Shown here in pieces: positions 1-7,460 of a stretch of 12,087 nucleotides of DNA; the first letter of the stretch is position 1, and each line of letters starts with the position of its first letter. Origin of the DNA: Ruminococcus sp. UBA3767 (GTDB lineage: Bacteria; Bacillota; Clostridia; Oscillospirales; Ruminococcaceae); assembly GCA_002371625.1 (NCBI GenBank), contig DFFV01000047.1, positions 1 through 12,087 of the forward strand, written 5' to 3'. The translations under genes and the position numbers were made by a program. The notes under the pieces were generated by a model. The model made no database searches. It was not told where the DNA came from and saw nothing but the letters and a program-made list of their open reading frames with translations.

Positions 1-861
1 TGCTTTGGAAACGGCGAAAGAACAGGCAACGCAGATATAGTTACCGTTGCAATGAATATGTTCTCGCAGGGCGTGGATCCGATGCTTGACTTCAGCGATA
101 TGCCGACTCTCGTTGAGCTTTATGAAAGAGTTACAAGAATGTCCGTCAGCCCAAGAAGCCCGTATTCAGGAGCACTTGTGTTTGCCGCATTCTCAGGCTC
201 GCATCAGGACGCTATCGCAAAGGGCATGAGCTGGCGCAAGGAAAAAGGCATCAACGAGTGGACAGTTCCTTATCTGCCGATCGATCCGCACGATGTCGGC
301 AGGGAGTACGATGCAGACGTTATCCGTATCAATTCCCAGTCGGGCAAGGGCGGCATAGGATTTATCCTTCAAACACAGTTCGGCTACGATCTGCCTAAGA
401 AAATGCGTGAGGACTTCGGCTATAAGGTCAAGAGCGTTTCCGACCACCTGCACAAAGAGCTTAAACCCGATGAAGTGTACGATATCTTCAAGAAAGAGTA
501 TCTCAATAAAGCGACCTTCGTCAACGCAACTCAGGAGCATTACACTCAGCTTGAAGGCGACAGGATAAGCGCAAAGGTGACCGCATCTGTCGGCGGCGGC
601 GAAGAGCAGATATACGAGGGCGAGGGCAACGGCCGTCTGGACGCTGTGGCAAACGCTCTGCGCAAGGCAATCGGCTTTGAGTTCACACTTGAGACCTATC
701 AGGAGCACGCAATCGAGAGAAAAACAAACTCCGAGGCTGTTTCCTACGTTTCAATTTCAAAGAACGGCAAGACCTTCTGGGGCGCAGGCAGACACTCCGA
801 TATCATCGTTTCTTCGATAAGAGCACTGCTTTCGGCTATCAACAACGCAAACGAAGCATAA
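1..861 (+). CDS. leuA: 2-isopropylmalate synthase, C-terminal part (5' end outside window)
   Basis: The enzyme condenses acetyl-CoA with 2-oxoisovalerate in the first committed step of leucine synthesis, in the cytoplasm. The reading frame is open from base 1, so only the last 286 residues are present and the true start lies upstream. The fragment opens with the CFGNGERTGN segment at the end of the catalytic TIM barrel. It continues with AFSGSHQDAI, VPYLPIDPHDVGR and NSQSGKGG, which match the yeast/Mycobacterium class of LeuA rather than the shorter E. coli class. Roughly the last 130 residues, ending with WGAGRHSDI and a helix, look like the LeuA dimer regulatory domain that mediates leucine feedback inhibition in this family. 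The stop codon directly abuts the next gene. The catalytic HxH metal motif is not visible because the N-terminal half is missing. Family assignment is firm; the subclass is by remembered sequence similarity. Confidence 0.95.
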   Translation, partial: CFGNGERTGNADIVTVAMNMFSQGVDPMLDFSDMPTLVELYERVTRMSVSPRSPYSGALVFAAFSGSHQDAIAKGMSWRKEKGINEWTVPYLPIDPHDVGREYDADVIRINSQSGKGGIGFILQTQFGYDLPKKMREDFGYKVKSVSDHLHKELKPDEVYDIFKKEYLNKATFVNATQEHYTQLEGDRISAKVTASVGGGEEQIYEGEGNGRLDAVANALRKAIGFEFTLETYQEHAIERKTNSEAVSYVSISKNGKTFWGAGRHSDIIVSSIRALLSAINNANEA

Positions 862-1905
862 ATGGAAAATAATTTGATAAAGACTATCTCAATCGTCAGC
901 CTTTCGTATGGTATCGCCGGAGAAGCCTCTGTAGAATTTGAATTGGACATCGGACTGAAAAGGCTGAATGACCTTGGTTTAAATGTCAAATTCACTCCCA
1001 GCGCACTGAAAGGTGTCGATTATATAAAAGCTCACCCCGAAAAAAGAGCCGAAGACTTGCTGTCCGCATTCAAAGACCCGCAGACAGATATGATCTTGTG
1101 CACCATAGGCGGTGATGATACCTATCGTCTTCTTCCCTATCTGTTTGACAACGGTGAGCTTGAAGCTGTAGCAGCTGATAAAGTCTTTCTCGGTTTTTCC
1201 GATACAACTATAAATCATTTCATGCTGCATAAGATCGGTATGCGTTCTTTCTACGGTCAGTCGTTCCTTTCCGATGTGTGCGAGCTTAGCAGCGAAATGC
1301 TGCCGTATACAAAAAAGTATTTTGATGAGCTTTTAAATACAGGAACTATCAGCGAGATAACACCCTCTGATGTTTGGTATGAGGAACGAAAAGAGTTCTC
1401 CTCCGATCAGGTCGGCAAGCCGCTGACATCGCATAAAAACAGCGGTTTTGAACTGCTTCAGGGTACGCCGGTGTTTTCGGGAAAGATCCTCGGCGGCTGC
1501 ATCTGCACCATACATGATATGTTCAACGGCGAACGCTATGCAGATATGCCGCAGCTGTGCGAAAAGTATAAGCTGTTCCCGAGCAGTGACGACTGGAAGG
1601 GACGCATTATCCTGCTGGAATCCAGTGAAGAAAAACCGTCGCCTGAAAAATACCGCAGATCGCTTGAATATCTGAAACAAGCGGGAGTGTTCGATGTGGT
1701 ATCCGGCGTTCTTGTCGGAAAGCCTATGGACGAAATGTATGCCGATGAATACAAAAAGCTGCTCGTTGAAGTTATAGACGACCCCGAACTTCCGATAGTT
1801 CGCAATATAAATATCGGTCACGCAATGCCCAGGTGCATCATTCCGTTCGGTGTTGATGCTGTGGTAGATGCAGACAAACAGGTCATAAGGTTTGATAACA
1901 AATAA
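862..1905 (+). CDS. MccF-like serine peptidase of family S66 (LD-carboxypeptidase superfamily)
   Basis: 347 residues, close to the size of microcin-C immunity protein MccF. The family contains LD-carboxypeptidases that trim murein tetrapeptides and MccF enzymes that cleave the aminoacyl-nucleotide bond of processed microcin C. The probable catalytic triad is visible: Ser113 in LGFSDTT, Glu253 in LLESSEEKPSPE, and His320 in NIGHAMPR. The SSEEKPSPE segment and a Trp at 172 in the PSDVWYEE loop favour the MccF-like branch over LdcA. No signal peptide or membrane segment is seen, so it is probably cytoplasmic. ATG follows the leuA stop with no gap. The only SD-like element is a weak GAAG five bases upstream, suggesting translational coupling to leuA. 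A TTG at 874 is a less likely alternative start. No microcin genes are nearby, so the true substrate is unknown. Confidence 0.85.
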   Translation: MENNLIKTISIVSLSYGIAGEASVEFELDIGLKRLNDLGLNVKFTPSALKGVDYIKAHPEKRAEDLLSAFKDPQTDMILCTIGGDDTYRLLPYLFDNGELEAVAADKVFLGFSDTTINHFMLHKIGMRSFYGQSFLSDVCELSSEMLPYTKKYFDELLNTGTISEITPSDVWYEERKEFSSDQVGKPLTSHKNSGFELLQGTPVFSGKILGGCICTIHDMFNGERYADMPQLCEKYKLFPSSDDWKGRIILLESSEEKPSPEKYRRSLEYLKQAGVFDVVSGVLVGKPMDEMYADEYKKLLVEVIDDPELPIVRNINIGHAMPRCIIPFGVDAVVDADKQVIRFDNK

Positions 1906-1909
1906 AAAA

Positions 1910-1945
1910 GGCTGCTGTACAAAAAAACGTACAGCAGCTCTTTTA
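1910..1945. terminator. Bidirectional rho-independent terminator between convergent genes
   Basis: A perfect 10-bp stem, GCTGCTGTAC (1911-1920) with GTACAGCAGC (1929-1938), encloses an 8-base A-rich loop; a G-T wobble can add one pair. A T-rich tract (TCTTTTATTTT) follows on the plus strand. The run of A before the stem gives CTTTTTTATTT on the minus strand. It lies 5 bases after the peptidase stop and about 10 bases past the end of the acetyltransferase gene, so it can end both converging transcripts. Confidence 0.9.
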
Positions 1946-1948
1946 TTT

Positions 1949-2416
1949 TCATCTGAACTTTTCAAGCCTGTAAAGCAGTCCGTCCTCAGGCTGTTCAACA
2001 CCGTTTTTAAAATCGTAGCCCATTTTCCTGTAAAAATCCACAGCAGTAAGTGAAGCAGGAATCTCTATACGCTTTGCCCTGAAAAAGAACTCATCCTGCT
2101 CAAGCGTCTGAATAATCCTTCTTCCAATGCCCTTTCCCTGATACTCGGGAAGTACAAATATTGTCAGCAGGATACTTTCCACAGCGCTGCCCCAGTAAGG
2201 TGCGATGCAGCCGCAGCCAATTATCCTTTCGCCGTCACAGGCAACATAAAAATGCCCATGCTCCGCCCTTTCAAGAATGACCTCAGCCGAATGTGTATCA
2301 ATATTCACCTGAATGTATTCTTCGGGATAATCCCTGCTGTTGCTTATCCTCAGCGTGCGTGCGATAAGCTGTGCGACCTCATCGGCATCCCGGTGCCTTA
2401 ATCGTCTTATCTCCAT
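1949..2416 (-). CDS. GNAT-family N-acetyltransferase
   Basis: 155 residues from the ATG at 2416. The GNAT fold is shown by motif A, FVLPEYQGKGIGRR (about residues 87-100), with the acetyl-CoA pyrophosphate loop Q-x-x-G-x-G at 93-98. The C-terminal AVDFYRKMGYD (125-135) is typical of motif B. The acceptor substrate cannot be read from the sequence. An in-frame TTG at 2434 would add six residues but lies inside the upstream gene and has no SD. The ATG lies 7 bases after the stop of the YdcF-like gene, with GGAAG about 11 bases upstream. It is the last gene of the minus-strand operon and ends just before the shared terminator. Nothing links it functionally to argS or murI beyond co-transcription. 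Confidence 0.88.
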   Translation of the reverse strand: MEIRRLRHRDADEVAQLIARTLRISNSRDYPEEYIQVNIDTHSAEVILERAEHGHFYVACDGERIIGCGCIAPYWGSAVESILLTIFVLPEYQGKGIGRRIIQTLEQDEFFFRAKRIEIPASLTAVDFYRKMGYDFKNGVEQPEDGLLYRLEKFR

Positions 2417-2423
2417 TTCACCA

Positions 2424-3215
2424 TCAGCTTCCAAAAATAAAGAACTTAGTCAGCGCAACCCACTCTCTTACCCAGTGCGAAGCAACGTGCCTGAACTCTG
2501 TATCTGCGCTGTAAGTCGTGACCTCTCCTGCACCCTGCTCCTTTGCGATAAGCCCTGCACGGTACTGGTGGTATCCGTCCGTAACGATAGTTATATCACG
2601 GCTTATGCCCAGCTCGTCCAGCTTTTCAAGGGAGAATTTGAGATTTTCAAAGGTCGTCTTTGACTTATCCTCCATGATTATCCTGTCCGCCGGGATACCC
2701 TCCTCAACAAGATAATCCTTCATGCACTGCGCCTCAGTGATCTTTTCATCGCTGCCCTGTCCGCCCGAAACGACGCACTTGACATCAGGGTATTGTCCCA
2801 GCAGTTCAACCGCCGCATCAAGCCGTCTGCGCAGCATTTTTGAAGGTCTGTCGCCTCTCACCTGGCAGCCAAGAACGACCACCACATTCGGCTTATCGGG
2901 CTTGTTGTAAATGCTTCTGAGCATCATCGCCGAAAGCATCGCAAAATAAAGCACCATTGCCGCCGCTATCACCACGACCGAAATAACGAGCGCCTTGCCC
3001 GTTCCTGTTTTGCACAGGCGTTTTGCGAACCGAACTATCACGTTCCATTCAAGCGTAGCAGCAGCAAGAAACAGGCACATTATGCCGCCTATCACCGTTC
3101 CTGCATTGCCGAAGGGGAAAGCCGCAGCAAACCATATTATCAACAAAAGCTCAATGACCAGCAGCACCCAGCGTACTGCGGTCATTGAATCAAGGATATT
3201 CTTTATCATTTTCAT
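2424..3215 (-). CDS. DUF218 (YdcF/SanA/ElyC-like) membrane protein
   Basis: 263 residues. Three hydrophobic segments (about 14-34, 37-54 and 75-98) are followed by a DUF218 domain of about 150 residues. Conserved-looking DUF218 stretches are VVVVLGCQVRGDRPSKML (111-128), VVSGGQGSDE (148-157), EDKSKTTFENL (182-192) and TDGYHQYRA (212-220). Members of this family are linked to envelope integrity and undecaprenyl-carrier or peptidoglycan metabolism in E. coli; the biochemical activity is not settled. The ATG at 3215 overlaps the argS stop by one base (TAATG). It has GGAG (3227-3224) eight bases upstream, inside the end of argS, so this start is preferred over the longer TTG at 3233. The envelope theme fits the ddl and murI genes of the same operon, but that link is inference. 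Confidence 0.85.
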   Translation of the reverse strand: MKMIKNILDSMTAVRWVLLVIELLLIIWFAAAFPFGNAGTVIGGIMCLFLAAATLEWNVIVRFAKRLCKTGTGKALVISVVVIAAAMVLYFAMLSAMMLRSIYNKPDKPNVVVVLGCQVRGDRPSKMLRRRLDAAVELLGQYPDVKCVVSGGQGSDEKITEAQCMKDYLVEEGIPADRIIMEDKSKTTFENLKFSLEKLDELGISRDITIVTDGYHQYRAGLIAKEQGAGEVTTYSADTEFRHVASHWVREWVALTKFFIFGS

Positions 3216-4984
3216 TACATCGACTCCGGGCAAGTTATCTTCAACATATCCAGAATATTCGCTATGACCTGCTTAACAGCCAGCGAAAGTGAGAGCCTTG
3301 CCTGCATAACAGCCTGCTCCTCACCCTTTATCCTGCACGAGTTGTAGAACTTGTGGAAAAGCGTCGCCAGGTCGATAGCATACTTTGTCACCTTAGCGGG
3401 ATCGTAATTCTTAGCGCTCTCGTTGATAACATTCGGGAGATTAGCCAGCAGCTTGATTATCTCCTTTTCCTCAGCACTTTCAAGCACAGCCGCATCCGCC
3501 TCGTTGAAAGGCATCACCTCAATGCCCTCCTCCCTGAGCTTTTTCAGCACCGAGCAGATCCTTGCGTGCGCATACTGCACATAATAAACAGGGTTCTGGC
3601 TCGATTCCGAAACTGCAAGGTCAAGGTCAAAATCGAACTGCGAATTAGGCTCACGCAGGTTGAAGAAAAATCTTGCCGCATCTATCGGTATCTCATCAAG
3701 CAGCGTGTTGAGTGTTATAGCCTTGCCCGAACGCTTTGAGAGCTTGTAAGCCTCGCCGTTCCTTACCAGTCTTACCATCTGCATTATAACTATATCCAGC
3801 TTCTTTTCGTCAACGCCAAGTGCCGTCATCGAAGCCTTTATCCTTGCGATATAACCGTGGTGATCTGCACCGAAAATATCAACTGCCTTGTCAAACTTTC
3901 TTACAGCCAGCTTGTTGTAATGATATGCAATATCGGGAACAAGATAAGTAGGTATGCCGTTTTCACGCACCAGCACCCTGTCCTTCTCATCACCGAAATC
4001 GGTAGTTCTGAACCACAGCGCACCGTCCTGCTCGTAGGTGTGACCGCTTGCCTTGAGCTTTTCGATTATCTCATTGACCGAGCCGTCATTGTGCAGTGTA
4101 CTCTCTCTGAACCATGTATCATAAGTGATGCGGTATTTTTCAAGATCCCTGTGCAGCCCCTCGATATTTATCGGCAGAGCGAAATCAACAAGCGCCCTGC
4201 GCCTTTCCTCCTCGCTCTTTTCAGCGGCTTCACTGCCGAACTTATCGTAAAAGCTCTTTGCGTGAGCTATAATGTCCATTCCAAGATAAACGTCCTCGGG
4301 CATCGGGAACTGCTCGGTGCTTCCGTTTTCTCCGTATATCTCTTTGCAGAAGTCCTCAATAGAAAGTCCCTTTGCGGCAACAGCCTGTCCTGCCTCGCTG
4401 CATATCTGCATATAGCGCAGTGAAAGCGACTTGCCGAACTTTTCGATCTGGTTGCCGGCATCGTTCACATAGAACTCTCTCTCGACCTCGTAGCCTGCCT
4501 TTTCAAGCACCGCCGCAAGGCAATCTCCGATAGCTCCGCCCCTTGCGTTACCTATGTGCATAGGTCCTGTCGGGTTGGCGGAAACGAACTCCACAAGCAC
4601 TCTCTTGCCCTTGCCCATATCAGTTTTGCCGTAGTTTTCCTTTTCGCCCAGCACGCTCTTTATCACCTGCGCATACCACTTGGGCGAATAGAAAAAGTTT
4701 ATGAATCCCGGACCTGCCACCTCACATTTTTCAAAGCAGCTTCCCTCAAGATTTATCTTATCAGCTATCTTCTGAGCTATTACCCTTGGATTGTTCCTGA
4801 AAGGTCTTGCGCAAACCATAGCCGCATTTGTGGAAACATCGCCGTTTTTGGGATCGGCAGGTATCTCCTCGATAAATGCAGGTATCGGCTCTTCGGGGAA
4901 AGTCCCGTCAGCTACCAGCTCTCCCAGAGCCTTCATAACAAGCTCTGCTGTCTGTGAAAATGCTTCGTTTATCAGGTTTGTCAT
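3215..4984 (-). CDS. argS: Arginyl-tRNA synthetase
   Basis: 589 residues, full length for a bacterial class I ArgRS. It charges tRNA-Arg with arginine using ATP. The N-terminal Arg-tRNA-synthetase domain includes GDVSTNAAM (48-56). The catalytic core has the HIGH-type signature VSANPTGPMHIGN (134-146), with H143-I-G-N, followed by NDAGNQ (174-179). The KMSK-type loop is KLSKRSG (414-420). The C-terminal DALR anticodon-binding domain includes QNPVYYVQYAHARICSVL (463-480). The ATG at 4984 has AGAGGA eight bases upstream, immediately after the stop of the DUF1934 gene. The 3' end overlaps the next gene by one base. The DUF1934-argS pairing matches the ywiB-argS neighbourhood of Bacillus subtilis. 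No T-box leader is seen directly upstream, as expected for an internal operon gene. Confidence 0.98.
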   Translation of the reverse strand: MTNLINEAFSQTAELVMKALGELVADGTFPEEPIPAFIEEIPADPKNGDVSTNAAMVCARPFRNNPRVIAQKIADKINLEGSCFEKCEVAGPGFINFFYSPKWYAQVIKSVLGEKENYGKTDMGKGKRVLVEFVSANPTGPMHIGNARGGAIGDCLAAVLEKAGYEVEREFYVNDAGNQIEKFGKSLSLRYMQICSEAGQAVAAKGLSIEDFCKEIYGENGSTEQFPMPEDVYLGMDIIAHAKSFYDKFGSEAAEKSEEERRRALVDFALPINIEGLHRDLEKYRITYDTWFRESTLHNDGSVNEIIEKLKASGHTYEQDGALWFRTTDFGDEKDRVLVRENGIPTYLVPDIAYHYNKLAVRKFDKAVDIFGADHHGYIARIKASMTALGVDEKKLDIVIMQMVRLVRNGEAYKLSKRSGKAITLNTLLDEIPIDAARFFFNLREPNSQFDFDLDLAVSESSQNPVYYVQYAHARICSVLKKLREEGIEVMPFNEADAAVLESAEEKEIIKLLANLPNVINESAKNYDPAKVTKYAIDLATLFHKFYNSCRIKGEEQAVMQARLSLSLAVKQVIANILDMLKITCPESM

Positions 4985-4998
4985 CTTACTCGTCCTCT

Positions 4999-5415
4999 CT
5001 ATTTAACTTCTATCGAAATATCAAAATCTCCTACATAGCTCGAATTGACATCAATAACATACTTGAAAGCCAGTCTGCCGCCGTTGTCGTCCAGGTCGCA
5101 GTCGATGTATCTTGCGTCAACACCTACCATAAGGTCGCCGTAGGGCGTGCCGTAAACGCAGTGGTGCTTCTTTCCCGTTTCAACTACCAGGTTTGAAGAA
5201 ACACTGCCCGTGCGTGTCATTACCACCTTTTCTCCGCCGAAAAGCTCTATCGTGGTCGTTGCGCCGTCATAACCCGTAGCTTCCGATTCATCGTAGGTCA
5301 GCTTGTAGCCGTGTTCTGTTTTTTCATATTTTGCCCGTGAGATAAGCTCGGTCGATTCCTTCTGCTCACCGTCGGACTGGCTGCTTACCAGCTTCATTGA
5401 AACGTCCTGTTTCAC
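4999..5415 (-). CDS. DUF1934 (YwiB-like) beta-barrel protein
   Basis: 138 residues, beta-strand rich, with no signal peptide or membrane segment. It resembles the DUF1934 family, represented by B. subtilis YwiB, a calycin-like small barrel of unknown function. Family-like segments are TGYDGATTTIELFGGEKV (47-64), MTRTGSVSSNLV (66-77) and YGTPYGDLMVGV (88-99). The start is GTG at 5415, supported by GGAGGAG (5431-5425) nine bases upstream, directly after the murI stop. The next in-frame ATG (5397) is too far from this SD. It sits between murI and argS with gaps of about 14-16 bases, and its conserved neighbour argS is also seen in Bacillus. The role is unknown. Confidence 0.88.
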   Translation of the reverse strand: MKQDVSMKLVSSQSDGEQKESTELISRAKYEKTEHGYKLTYDESEATGYDGATTTIELFGGEKVVMTRTGSVSSNLVVETGKKHHCVYGTPYGDLMVGVDARYIDCDLDDNGGRLAFKYVIDVNSSYVGDFDISIEVK

Positions 5416-5431
5416 TCTTTTTGTCTCCTCC

Positions 5432-6250
5432 TTAGAGTTTAAGACTGCATCTTGATATCTTAGCGTTTATGTTCGTATCCATCAGCTTTTCAACATTCTC
5501 CCTGAAAAGCTCCTCGCTGTCGGTACAGTAAAGCTCCAGCGAGCCTTCCTGTGTCCTTGAGCTGAGTGCATCGTGGTAGCTCAGCGTGTTAAGTGCGTGC
5601 TTTGCAAGCTCCGCCCCGGAGGATACCAGCTTCACATCATCACCCATAATATCCGAGATAAGTCCGCTCAGATGAGGATAATGCGTGCAGCCGAGTATAA
5701 GCGTATCGACCTGCTCTCTCTTCATCACCTCAAGATACTCCTGTGCGAAAAACCTCGCACCGGCGCAGTCCTTGTCCGTGTAACCGTTTTCCACCAGCGG
5801 AACGAACATCGGGCAAGCCATTCCCACTACCTTTACATCAGGCATTATCTCATGGATGACCTTTCCATAGCTTCCGCTTTTTATCGTAGCGCTCGTGCCT
5901 ATGACACCAATGCGCTTGTTTCTCGTTGCCGCACAGGCAGCGTGTGCCGCAGGCACTACCACGCCGCTTTTCAGCTCAATGGCGCTGTCCTCGAAAACAG
6001 GCATCGACATCATCACCGAAGATACCGTTCCGCACGCAACAAGTATCATCTTGACATCATGCTGCTCCAGAAAAGCTATATCCTGCTTGGCATAAGAATA
6101 AATAGTTTCCCTGCTCTTTGTGCCGTAGGGTATCCTTGCGGTATCCCCGAGATAAACTATATTCTCGTTTGGCAGCAGTTTTTTAAGTTCATCAACGCAG
6201 GTCAGTCCGCCCACGCCCGAATCAAAAACTCCTATCGCAGAATCATTCAT
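5432..6250 (-). CDS. murI: Glutamate racemase
   Basis: 272 residues, usual length. It interconverts L- and D-glutamate, supplying D-Glu to MurD for peptidoglycan. The cofactor-independent two-cysteine mechanism is readable: FDSGVGG with Asp10, the first catalytic Cys73 in VACGTVSS, and the second Cys188 with His190 in LGCTHYPHL. GDTARIPYG (36-44) is the substrate-loop signature. The first cysteine motif is ACGT rather than the common ACNT (position 74 is Gly for Asn). The ATG overlaps the ddl 3' end by 8 bases (ATGAATGA), implying translational coupling to ddl, the other D-amino-acid cell wall enzyme. Product assignment is firm. Confidence 0.97.
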   Translation of the reverse strand: MNDSAIGVFDSGVGGLTCVDELKKLLPNENIVYLGDTARIPYGTKSRETIYSYAKQDIAFLEQHDVKMILVACGTVSSVMMSMPVFEDSAIELKSGVVVPAAHAACAATRNKRIGVIGTSATIKSGSYGKVIHEIMPDVKVVGMACPMFVPLVENGYTDKDCAGARFFAQEYLEVMKREQVDTLILGCTHYPHLSGLISDIMGDDVKLVSSGAELAKHALNTLSYHDALSSRTQEGSLELYCTDSEELFRENVEKLMDTNINAKISRCSLKL

Positions 6251-7322
6251 AGTCTACCCCTGCCCTTTCCAGCGCAAGAGATATCAGTTTATCCTCCTGC
6301 TCCTCAAAGCTCATACCGTCATGTGCGAACAGCTGAGGGTACATACTTATCGGCGTATGTCCCGGCATTGTGTTTATCTCGTTGAGCACCACGCTGCCGT
6401 CTTCACAAAGGAAAAAGTCCACCCTTGCAAGCCCTGCGCAGCCCATTGCCCTGTAAGCCTTCAGCGCAGTTTCCCTTATCAGCTGAGCGCTCTGCTCGCT
6501 TATGTTTGCAGGTATGTAGGTCTTTGATTCACAGCTGCAATACTTTGATTCATAATCGTAAAAATCATTTGCCGCAGCTATCTCGCCAACGCTTGAAGCC
6601 ACAGGCTTGTCATTTCCCATAACGCCGCATTCTATCTCTTTACCAACGACCTCCTGCTCAACAATGACCTTGCTGTCATGAGTGAAAGCCTGCTTGATGC
6701 CTTTTTTAAGGCTCTCTTTATCCGTCACCTTTGAGATGCCCACCGAAGAACCGCAGTTTGCAGGTTTTACATACATCGGGTAGCTCAGCTTGTTTTCCAT
6801 CTCGTCACATTTTTCATCAAGCTGCGAAAGCTCGGATACCATCATAGCAACATACGGTGCAGTCTTTATACCGTTTGCCTCAAGGATAGTGTGGGTTATG
6901 CCCTTGTCCATGCAGTTTGCCGAGCTGATGTGGTCACAGCCTACATACGGCATCTGCGCCATTTCCAGAAGTCCCTGTATAGTTCCGTCCTCGCCGTTCT
7001 TTCCATGAAGAACAGGAAAAACGCAGTCCACCTTGAGCCTGCTCACATCTCCGTCATCGCCGATTATTATAAAGCCCTTATCCACAGGGTCGGGGCTGAG
7101 CACGCAGGGAACGTTGTCCGGATGCGTCTCCCAGCTCTTGTTGCTTATATCCTCAGGATCGCCCATGAATCTGAGCCAATGTCCCTTCTTGGTAATTCCG
7201 ATGCACACCACCGAGTATTTGTCTTTCGGGATGCTCCTGATAACATGAGCTGCCGACACGAGCGAAATATCATGCTCGTTCGACTTACCTCCGAAAATGA
7301 CCGCTACACGCAGTTTTGCCAT
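6243..7322 (-). CDS. ddl: D-alanine--D-alanine ligase
   Basis: 359 residues, similar in length to E. coli DdlA. It joins two D-alanines with ATP to make the terminal dipeptide of the peptidoglycan stem. An ATP-grasp fold is visible. FGGKSNEHDISL (10-21) holds the first D-Ala-binding Glu16. Next are HGKNGEDGTIQG (106-117) and VKPANCGSSVGI (185-196). The omega loop is FYDYESKY (254-261), whose Lys260-Tyr261 correspond to the KY pair of D-Ala-specific ligases. RVDFF and NEINTMPGHTPISMYP (314-329) carry the Mg/ATP residues and second-substrate loop. The KY omega loop argues against a D-Ala-D-Lac or D-Ser resistance ligase. The ATG has AGAGG four bases upstream. It is the first gene of the minus-strand operon, with its own promoter about 50 bases upstream. 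Confidence 0.96.
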   Translation of the reverse strand: MAKLRVAVIFGGKSNEHDISLVSAAHVIRSIPKDKYSVVCIGITKKGHWLRFMGDPEDISNKSWETHPDNVPCVLSPDPVDKGFIIIGDDGDVSRLKVDCVFPVLHGKNGEDGTIQGLLEMAQMPYVGCDHISSANCMDKGITHTILEANGIKTAPYVAMMVSELSQLDEKCDEMENKLSYPMYVKPANCGSSVGISKVTDKESLKKGIKQAFTHDSKVIVEQEVVGKEIECGVMGNDKPVASSVGEIAAANDFYDYESKYCSCESKTYIPANISEQSAQLIRETALKAYRAMGCAGLARVDFFLCEDGSVVLNEINTMPGHTPISMYPQLFAHDGMSFEEQEDKLISLALERAGVDYE

Positions 7323-7368
7323 ACGACCTCTTCCCTTCGCTGTAAATTCGCAAAAATAATATCAATAT

Positions 7369-7397
7369 ATTATACCACATTCCGCCGCAGATTGCAA
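7369..7397 (-). promoter_or_regulatory. Sigma-A type promoter of the ddl-murI-argS operon
   Basis: On the minus strand, TTGCAA (7397-7392, 4 of 6 matches to the -35 consensus) is separated by 17 bases from a perfect TATAAT (7374-7369). A TG lies one base before the -10, making it an extended -10. Predicted initiation near 7362 gives a 5' leader of about 40 bases, too short for a T-box or riboswitch. It is the only good promoter seen for the six-gene operon. Confidence 0.8.
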
Positions 7398-7460
7398 ACA
7401 GATTTTTCTACAAATAACGCCGTATCAACAGCATATTATTGTACCATTTGTCCAATGCTT

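Noticed and set aside
862..1905. Microcin C immunity or biosynthesis cluster
   Set aside because: Only the MccF-like peptidase is present. There is no precursor peptide, MccB-like adenylyltransferase or transporter in the window.
2417..2434. Longer TTG start for the acetyltransferase
   Set aside because: It would begin inside the upstream gene without an SD. The ATG at 2416 directly precedes the conserved-looking N-terminal strand MEIRRL.
3216..3233. Longer TTG start for the DUF218 protein
   Set aside because: The ATG at 3215 has GGAG eight bases upstream and forms a TAATG junction with argS; the TTG has no SD.
5573..6385. 270-codon plus-strand open frame over murI and the ddl 3' end
   Set aside because: It is antisense to clear murI and ddl coding sequence, with no SD or recognisable motif; a shadow frame.
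6243..7322. Vancomycin-resistance type D-Ala-D-Lac or D-Ala-D-Ser ligase
   Set aside because: The omega loop FYDYESKY has the Lys-Tyr pair of D-Ala-D-Ala ligases, and no vanH, vanX or vanT genes are present nearby.
7323..7460. Riboswitch or T-box leader ahead of the ddl-argS operon
   Set aside because: The predicted transcript start leaves only about 40 bases of leader. No specifier stem, T-box sequence or terminator hairpin is visible.
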